Source of the DNA: Planctomycetota bacterium
GTDB taxonomy: Bacteria > Planctomycetota > Planctomycetia > Pirellulales > Pirellulaceae
Length of the DNA: 16,713 nt
Direction: 5' to 3'
NCBI GenBank assembly: GCA_026692885.1
Contig: JAPLNJ010000482.1
Location: 1 to 16,713, forward strand
Part shown: positions 15,058 through 16,713 of the stretch, piece by piece
Layout: the number at the start of each line of letters is the position of its first letter
Numbering within the stretch: the stretch's first letter is position 1
The notes under the pieces: generated by a model
Told to the model about the DNA's origin: nothing
The model's input: the letters and a program-made list of their open reading frames with translations, nothing else
Databases searched by the model: none
Position numbers and translations under genes: made by a program

Positions 15058-15596
15058 TGGAGTCAAAACGCATTACGATGGCCACGGCCTGGCTGGATGG
15101 CTGCTCCGGTTGCCACATGTCATTGCTGGATATCGACGAACGCCTGTTCACGCTGGTCAAGAAAGTCGACATCATCTACGGGCCGCTGGTGGATACCAAG
15201 ACGCTGCCCGAATCGGTCGACGTCGGGATTTTGGAGGGTTCGGTCAGCACGGAAGAAGATGTCAAGAAAGCCCAAGAATTTCGCCGGCACTGCAAGTTCC
15301 TGATCAGCTTGGGGGACTGTGCAGTCTGCGGTAACGTGCCGGCCATGCGAAACTTCTTTCCGTTGCAGGACGTGCTCGAGCGGGCCTACCTGGAGAACGT
15401 GCAGAAGAATCCTCAGATCCCGACCGAGGGCGTGCCGACGCTCTTGACCACGGTCCAGCCGGTGCATGGTGTCGTCAATGTGGATTTGTTCGTGCAAGGC
15501 TGCCCACCACCGGCCGACGTCATCTGGCATGTGTTGAGTGAACTGATTGCAGGACGCACCCCCGAGCCGATGAAGCTCACCCGCTTCGGAAAGTAA
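15054..15596 (+). CDS. hoxY: Bidirectional [NiFe]-hydrogenase small subunit HoxY
   Basis: HoxY holds the proximal [4Fe-4S] cluster next to the NiFe site of HoxH. The 180-residue protein is the short, soluble small-subunit type, with no twin-arginine signal and no C-terminal membrane helix, so it is cytoplasmic. Candidate ligands are Cys17 and Cys20 (DGCSGCHMS), Cys89 or Cys92 (GDCAVCGN), and Cys150 (QGCPPPAD). It lacks the medial and distal cluster region of the longer uptake-type small subunits, as expected for group 3d. Translation may begin at 15054 or the adjacent ATG at 15057; the first overlaps the hoxU stop by 4 nt. hoxH follows after 12 nt. Confidence 0.96.
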   Translation: MMESKRITMATAWLDGCSGCHMSLLDIDERLFTLVKKVDIIYGPLVDTKTLPESVDVGILEGSVSTEEDVKKAQEFRRHCKFLISLGDCAVCGNVPAMRNFFPLQDVLERAYLENVQKNPQIPTEGVPTLLTTVQPVHGVVNVDLFVQGCPPPADVIWHVLSELIAGRTPEPMKLTRFGK

Positions 15597-15608
15597 GGAG
15601 CACCCGTC

Positions 15609-16713
15609 GTGAGTCAAACGATTGCGATCGAACCGGTCACCCGTATCGAAGGCCATGCGCGGATCACGCTCGAGTTGGATGATGACGGCAAGGTGCAGGA
15701 CGCCAAATTCCACCTGACCCAGTTTCGGGGCTTCGAAAAGTTCTGCGAAGGGCGGCCGTACCGCGAGATGCCGGCGTTGACCGCCCGCACCTGCGGCATC
15801 TGCCCCGTGAGTCACTTACTGGCATCCTCCAAAGCTTGTGATGCGCTGCTGTGTGTGCGGATCCCCGAAGTGGCCATGGAACTGCGGCGGCTGATGAACC
15901 TGGCCCAGCTGACCCAGTCGCACGCGCTGTCGTTCTTCCATCTCTCCTCCCCGGACCTGTTGCTGGGTTGGGATTGCGATCCCGCCGAGCGTAATGTGTT
16001 TGGCGTGATGTTTCGGCATCCGCAGCTCGCGCGCGAAGGGATTCGGCTCCGTCAGATCGGACAGACGATAATCGAGATGTTGGGGGGCAAGAAAGTCCAT
16101 CCCACCTGGGTCGTCCCAGGAGGCGTGAGCGAACCGCTCACCGAAGAGAAACGTGACGTGATGCTGGGGCTGGTCGATGAAGGGCTCGACATCGCCAAGC
16201 GGACCTACGAATTCTACAAGGATGACGTGGTTCCCAAGTTCAAGGACGAAGCCAAGCATTTCGGTAACTTCGCCACGATGTTTTTGAGCCTGGTCTCGCC
16301 CCAGGGACGACTGGAGCACTACGACGGATTCCTACGGATCAAGGACTCCAACGGCAAAATCGTGGAAGACATGGTGCCGACCAGCGAATACGCATCCATT
16401 ATCGGCGAGGCGGTCGAACCGTTTTCGTACATGAAGTTTCCGTATTTCAAACCGCGTGGGTATCCCAACGGGATCTACCGCGTAGGACCGCTGGCCCGGC
16501 TGAATAACTGCGACACGTGTGGCACTCCGTTTGCCGACGTGGCGTTGGCCGAATTCCGTACGTTGCAGGAATCCAAGCCGGTGGCCAGCAGCTTTCATTA
16601 CCACTACGCGCGGCTGGTCGAAATCATCTTCGCCCTCGAGAGCATGGATCGACTGCTAAACGATCCGTCGATTCTCAATACCTTCGTGCGGGCCCGGGCC
16701 CGCAGCAACACGC
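15609..16713 (+). CDS. hoxH: Bidirectional [NiFe]-hydrogenase large subunit HoxH (3' end outside the window)
   Basis: HoxH carries the Ni-Fe active site for reversible H2 oxidation. The visible 368 residues start [15 protein letters not shown] (5-19), the usual large-subunit N-terminus with conserved Glu14. The first pair of Ni/Fe-binding cysteines follows at Cys62 and Cys65 ([10 protein letters not shown]). Family-typical stretches such as [20 protein letters not shown] and [10 protein letters not shown] are present. The start is a GTG at 15609 with AAGGAG about 8 nt upstream. No stop occurs before the window edge, so the C-terminal cysteine pair (DPCxxC type) and the cleavable tail removed by the HoxW-type protease are not in view. 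It is the last hox structural gene seen; maturation genes (hyp, hoxW) may lie to the right. Confidence 0.96.
   Translation, partial: MSQTIAIEPVTRIEGHARITLELDDDGKVQDAKFHLTQFRGFEKFCEGRPYREMPALTARTCGICPVSHLLASSKACDALLCVRIPEVAMELRRLMNLAQLTQSHALSFFHLSSPDLLLGWDCDPAERNVFGVMFRHPQLAREGIRLRQIGQTIIEMLGGKKVHPTWVVPGGVSEPLTEEKRDVMLGLVDEGLDIAKRTYEFYKDDVVPKFKDEAKHFGNFATMFLSLVSPQGRLEHYDGFLRIKDSNGKIVEDMVPTSEYASIIGEAVEPFSYMKFPYFKPRGYPNGIYRVGPLARLNNCDTCGTPFADVALAEFRTLQESKPVASSFHYHYARLVEIIFALESMDRLLNDPSILNTFVRARARSNT

Overview
The window looks like part of a GC-rich bacterial chromosome, most probably from the Planctomycetota. This is inferred from gene content: a secreted DUF1570-like metallopeptidase, a secreted glycosidase-like protein, a remnant of a giant multidomain sensor kinase, and intergenic gaps filled with palindromic repeats. 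No rRNA or other taxonomic marker is present.

Layout. Positions 1-582 are non-coding and full of small hairpins. Positions 583-3861 hold a decayed multidomain ATPase/PAS/histidine kinase gene, broken by an internal deletion and two frameshifts. One frameshift is explained exactly by a third copy of an 8-bp tandem unit. Positions 3862-4450 carry a large inverted repeat. folD (4451-5332, +) and an ECF-like sigma factor gene (5496-6068, -) converge on a cluster of palindromes. fdxA (6352-6630, +), a 7Fe ferredoxin gene, has a good sigma-70-type promoter. Next come a DUF1570-like secreted metallopeptidase gene (6836-8281, +) and an RluA/RluD-family pseudouridine synthase gene (8406-9521, -), which converge on a 21-bp perfect inverted repeat. 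A foldback element of about 230 bp lies before a secreted glycosidase-like gene (10089-11828, +).

The right-hand part is an operon, hoxE-hoxF-hoxU-hoxY-hoxH (12172 to the window end, +), encoding a bidirectional NAD(P)-linked [NiFe]-hydrogenase (group 3d type). HoxE, HoxF and HoxU form the diaphorase arm: NAD(P)H is oxidised at FMN in HoxF and electrons pass along Fe-S clusters. HoxY and HoxH form the hydrogenase arm. The first four genes overlap by 11, 7 and 4 nt, which suggests translational coupling. hoxH runs off the right edge, so the C-terminal Ni ligands are not visible.

The most informative points are the hox operon, the multiply broken kinase with its 8-bp triplication, and the fact that nearly every gap between genes carries a different palindromic repeat. 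I see no CRISPR array, tRNA, rRNA, transposase or integrase.
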